This document shows, one piece after another, positions 7,069 through 8,168 of a stretch of DNA of 8,168 bases; position 1 is the stretch's first letter; every line of letters starts with the position of its first letter. The stretch is from Bacteroidota bacterium. Its GTDB lineage: Bacteria; Bacteroidota; Bacteroidia; Bacteroidales; Prolixibacteraceae. The stretch is from NCBI GenBank assembly GCA_030695265.1, contig JAUYTA010000227.1, positions 1 through 8,168 on the forward strand. Reading direction: 5' to 3'. A program made the position numbers and the translations under genes. The notes beneath the pieces are model-generated. The model was not told the DNA's origin and made no database searches. It was given only the letters and a program-made list of their open reading frames with translations.

Positions 7069-7764
7069 ATGTCAGATAAATTTCAGAATCAATTCCGCAT
7101 TGAATCAGCCCGCGCCCAATGGTGGAATTATGGATGGAATGCAGCCTATTTTGTGACAATTTGTACCGCCCATCGCGAACATTATTTTGGGGAAATTATT
7201 TCTGTAGAGACAGGGCATTGCCCTGTCTCTAAAAATGTTATGAAATTATCAGAAATCGGCCAATTGGCAGAGAAATTCTGGTTGTCTATTCCTGAACATT
7301 TCCCATTTGTGAAACTGGATGTATTTGTGGTAATGCCCAATCATATTCACGGAATAATAATGATTGACAAACCAAATGATAACCGAGATATAGACAGGAT
7401 TGGAGAATTCCTTGAATCAGGGCGATACGTAGAGACAGGGCAATGCCCTGTCTTCCGTGAAAATATTGATGATTCACAGACAGGGCAATGCCCTGTCTGT
7501 ACAAGCGACAACGCACCCTCCACCGAACCAAAAACACCGGGTGAATTGCGGTTCCGTAATCAGGGAAAAGAAACCCTTTCATCAATCGTCGGATCATTCA
7601 AATCGGTGGTTACCAAACATGCCCATCATATTCATGCCGATTTTGAATGGCAGGAACGTTTCCATGATCACATTGTACGCGACACGGAAGAATACGGAAA
7701 AATTGCAAACTACATAGAAAATAATGTGGCGAATTGGCAAGACGATAAATTTTTTGACCGGTGA
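7069..7764 (+). CDS. REP-associated tyrosine transposase (RAYT, IS200-like Y1/HUH) with in-frame palindromic inserts
   Basis: This 231-residue protein belongs to the Y1 transposase family related to IS200/IS605 TnpA. These are single-strand DNA nucleases that recognise a hairpin and cut at a nearby short guide sequence. Visible marks are YFVTICTAHREHYFGEI (27-43), the HUH pair in VMPNHIHGIIMI (His92, His94), SSIVGSFKSVVTKHAH (171-186), and WQERFHDHIVR followed by NYIENNVANW, in which Tyr215 is the likely catalytic tyrosine. All expected catalytic residues are present. From memory, such proteins are usually somewhat shorter. The extra length here lies in two loops, residues about 45-56 and 103-157. 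Three copies of a palindromic repeat are read in phase in these loops as VETGHCPV (46-53), VETGQCPV (121-128) and QTGQCPV (137-143). The gene has no IS ends of its own. It looks like a domesticated single-copy RAYT acting on dispersed hairpins. Confidence 0.88.
   Translation: MSDKFQNQFRIESARAQWWNYGWNAAYFVTICTAHREHYFGEIISVETGHCPVSKNVMKLSEIGQLAEKFWLSIPEHFPFVKLDVFVVMPNHIHGIIMIDKPNDNRDIDRIGEFLESGRYVETGQCPVFRENIDDSQTGQCPVCTSDNAPSTEPKTPGELRFRNQGKETLSSIVGSFKSVVTKHAHHIHADFEWQERFHDHIVRDTEEYGKIANYIENNVANWQDDKFFDR
7204..7230 (+). repeat. REP-like palindrome, copy 1 (coding, inside the RAYT gene)
   Basis: Perfect 12-bp arms, AGAGACAGGGCA (7206-7217) and TGCCCTGTCTCT (7219-7230), sit around a single T. 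GTAG is at 7204-7207, overlapping the left arm. It is read in frame as V-E-T-G-H-C-P-V-S (from residue 46) in the loop between the GEI strand and the MKLSEIG helix of the transposase. Confidence 0.9.
7412..7454 (+). repeat. REP-like palindrome, copy 2, with extended upstream flank (coding)
   Basis: The palindrome arms AGACAGGGCA (7433-7442) and TGCCCTGTCT (7444-7453) sit around one A. GTAG is at 7429-7432. The whole stretch 7412-7453 is repeated without gaps at 7785-7826 (copy 4), with four differences, all transitions (7418, 7426, 7428, 7443). It is read in frame as the end of the peptide FLESGRY followed by VETGQCPV (121-128) in the RAYT protein. Confidence 0.88.
7476..7500 (-). repeat. REP-like palindrome, copy 3 (coding, GTAG altered to GTAC)
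   Basis: Perfect 12-bp arms, ACAGACAGGGCA (7476-7487) and TGCCCTGTCTGT (7489-7500), sit around one A. Relative to copy 1 both arms changed at the matching position (G to C on the left, C to G on the right), so pairing is kept. On the minus strand the flank reads GTAC in place of GTAG, and the plus strand has CACAG. Orientation is therefore most likely minus. It is read in frame as QTGQCPV (residues 137-143). Confidence 0.85.
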
Positions 7765-7784
7765 AACATAGCGATGCGATACGG

Positions 7785-7827
7785 TTGAATTAGGGCGACA
7801 TGTAGAGACAGGGCAGTGCCCTGTCTC
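7785..7827 (+). repeat. REP-like palindrome, copy 4, with extended upstream flank (intergenic)
   Basis: Arms GAGACAGGGCA (7805-7815) and TGCCCTGTCTC (7817-7827) sit around one G. GTAG is at 7802-7805. The 42-nt unit 7785-7826 matches copy 2 (7412-7453) at 38 positions. It starts 20 nt after the RAYT stop codon. The hairpin could end RAYT transcription, but no clear T-run follows it. Confidence 0.88.
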
Positions 7828-7847
7828 ATTGTCAATATTATCATTTT

Positions 7848-7872
7848 AGACAGGGCAATGCCCTGTCTCTAC
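7848..7872 (-). repeat. REP-like palindrome, copy 5 (intergenic, inverted relative to copy 4)
   Basis: Arms AGACAGGGCA (7848-7857) and TGCCCTGTCT (7859-7868) sit around one A, with CTAC at 7869-7872, which is GTAG on the minus strand. With copy 4 it forms a pair in opposite orientation separated by 20 nt, the arrangement of a BIME. It begins 8 nt past the priA stop codon. Confidence 0.88.
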
Positions 7873-7880
7873 ACATACAT

Positions 7881-8168
7881 CTACATCGGATCCACATCTG
7901 CATAAACAATCAACTGGCTGTTGTTTGGCTGCGATTTGGTGCGATTGATGATTTCCATAATTTTCGATTTTGCTTCCTGAATTTTTCCGTCGCGTGGTAA
8001 TTTGATCAGGATTTCTTTCTGAAACCACAGTTGAATTCGGCTCACAACCGGATATTCGGGCCCCAGCACATTCCGGTTAAAATGAGTTTTAAAAGCTGCT
8101 GCCAGATGCGAAGCTGCCAGATCTAGCCGGTCGCGGTTTTGATGTTTCACCACAATTTTAATGAGCCG
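7881..8168 (-). CDS. priA: primosomal protein N' (PriA helicase), C-terminal part, cut by window edge
   Basis: Only the last 95 residues are visible, because the reading frame is open to the right edge (RLIKIVVKHQNRDRL is the first visible stretch). The tail has the features of the PriA C-terminal domain: RLIKI, then the helix ending in FKTHF, then VLGPEYPVVSRIQLWFQKEI followed by LIKLPRD, and the final VYADVDPM. PriA is a 3'-5' DNA helicase that recognises stalled forks and D-loops and loads the replicative helicase for replication restart. The helicase motifs and zinc-binding cysteines would lie beyond the window. The GTG at 8151-8153 is an internal Val codon, not a start. The gene converges on the RAYT gene, and an inverted REP pair fills the 116-nt gap between them. 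Confidence 0.88.
   Translation of the reverse strand, partial: RLIKIVVKHQNRDRLDLAASHLAAAFKTHFNRNVLGPEYPVVSRIQLWFQKEILIKLPRDGKIQEAKSKIMEIINRTKSQPNNSQLIVYADVDPM

Noticed and set aside
7391..7400. TAGACAGGAT in the RAYT gene as a degenerate sixth REP copy.
   Set aside because: Only the left eight bases resemble the arm. There is no right arm and no hairpin.
7204..7872. The five spaced palindromes as a CRISPR array.
   Set aside because: Spacing is irregular (about 20 to 350 nt), orientation differs among copies, most lie in a coding sequence, and no cas genes are present.
7846..8028. A minus-strand reading frame of 60 codons over the priA 3' end and REP copy 5, ending in VETGHCPV.
   Set aside because: It overlaps priA in another frame. 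The VETGHCPV tail is only the palindrome read from the other side.

Overview
The window looks like a chromosomal segment of a Bacteroidota bacterium, probably of the class Bacteroidia. A finer placement near the Marinilabiliales/Prolixibacteraceae is only a guess. The reasons are a perfect Bacteroidota-type promoter (TTTG, 19 nt, TAnnTTTG) ahead of the first gene, weak or absent Shine-Dalgarno sites, moderate to low GC, and typical families of this phylum: an ECF sigma factor with a non-zinc-finger anti-sigma partner, DUF4097-like and 'head GIN' (DUF2807) beta-repeat envelope proteins, small outer-membrane beta-barrels ending in Phe, and a RAYT-type transposase. No full pathway is present.

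Layout. Positions 163-2487 (+) hold an ECF sigma factor with a TTG start, its membrane-anchored putative anti-sigma factor (ATGA overlap) and, after 154 nt, a secreted DUF4097-like protein. Convergent to it at 2510-4654 (-) is a CPA2/Kef-type cation:proton antiporter with a C-terminal UspA-like region. Divergent from that, at 4856-5578 (+), is a GIN-domain lipoprotein with seven regularly spaced SGSG motifs. Two small outer-membrane barrel genes follow at 5733-6239 and 6269-6896 (+). The second is split by a one-base frameshift in an A-homopolymer. At 7069-7764 (+) is a REP-associated tyrosine transposase (RAYT, Y1/HUH). From 7881 to the right edge (-) is the 3' end of priA.

How the parts fit. 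The sigma/anti-sigma pair probably responds to envelope status, and the DUF4097-like protein, the GIN lipoprotein and the barrels are plausible envelope products of the same stretch. This link is inferred from position only.

The most unusual part is the right end. Five copies of a 20-25 bp palindrome (core AGACAGGGCA-N-TGCCCTGTCT) lie within 670 bp. Four carry the 5' GTAG that is the known guide tetranucleotide of REP/RAYT systems. Three copies are inside the RAYT coding sequence itself, all in the same reading phase, so the transposase carries its own putative target hairpin as a peptide, (V)[EQ]TG[HQ]CPV. The other two form an inverted pair between the convergent RAYT and priA genes. One coding and one intergenic copy share a 42-nt unit extending well upstream of the GTAG.
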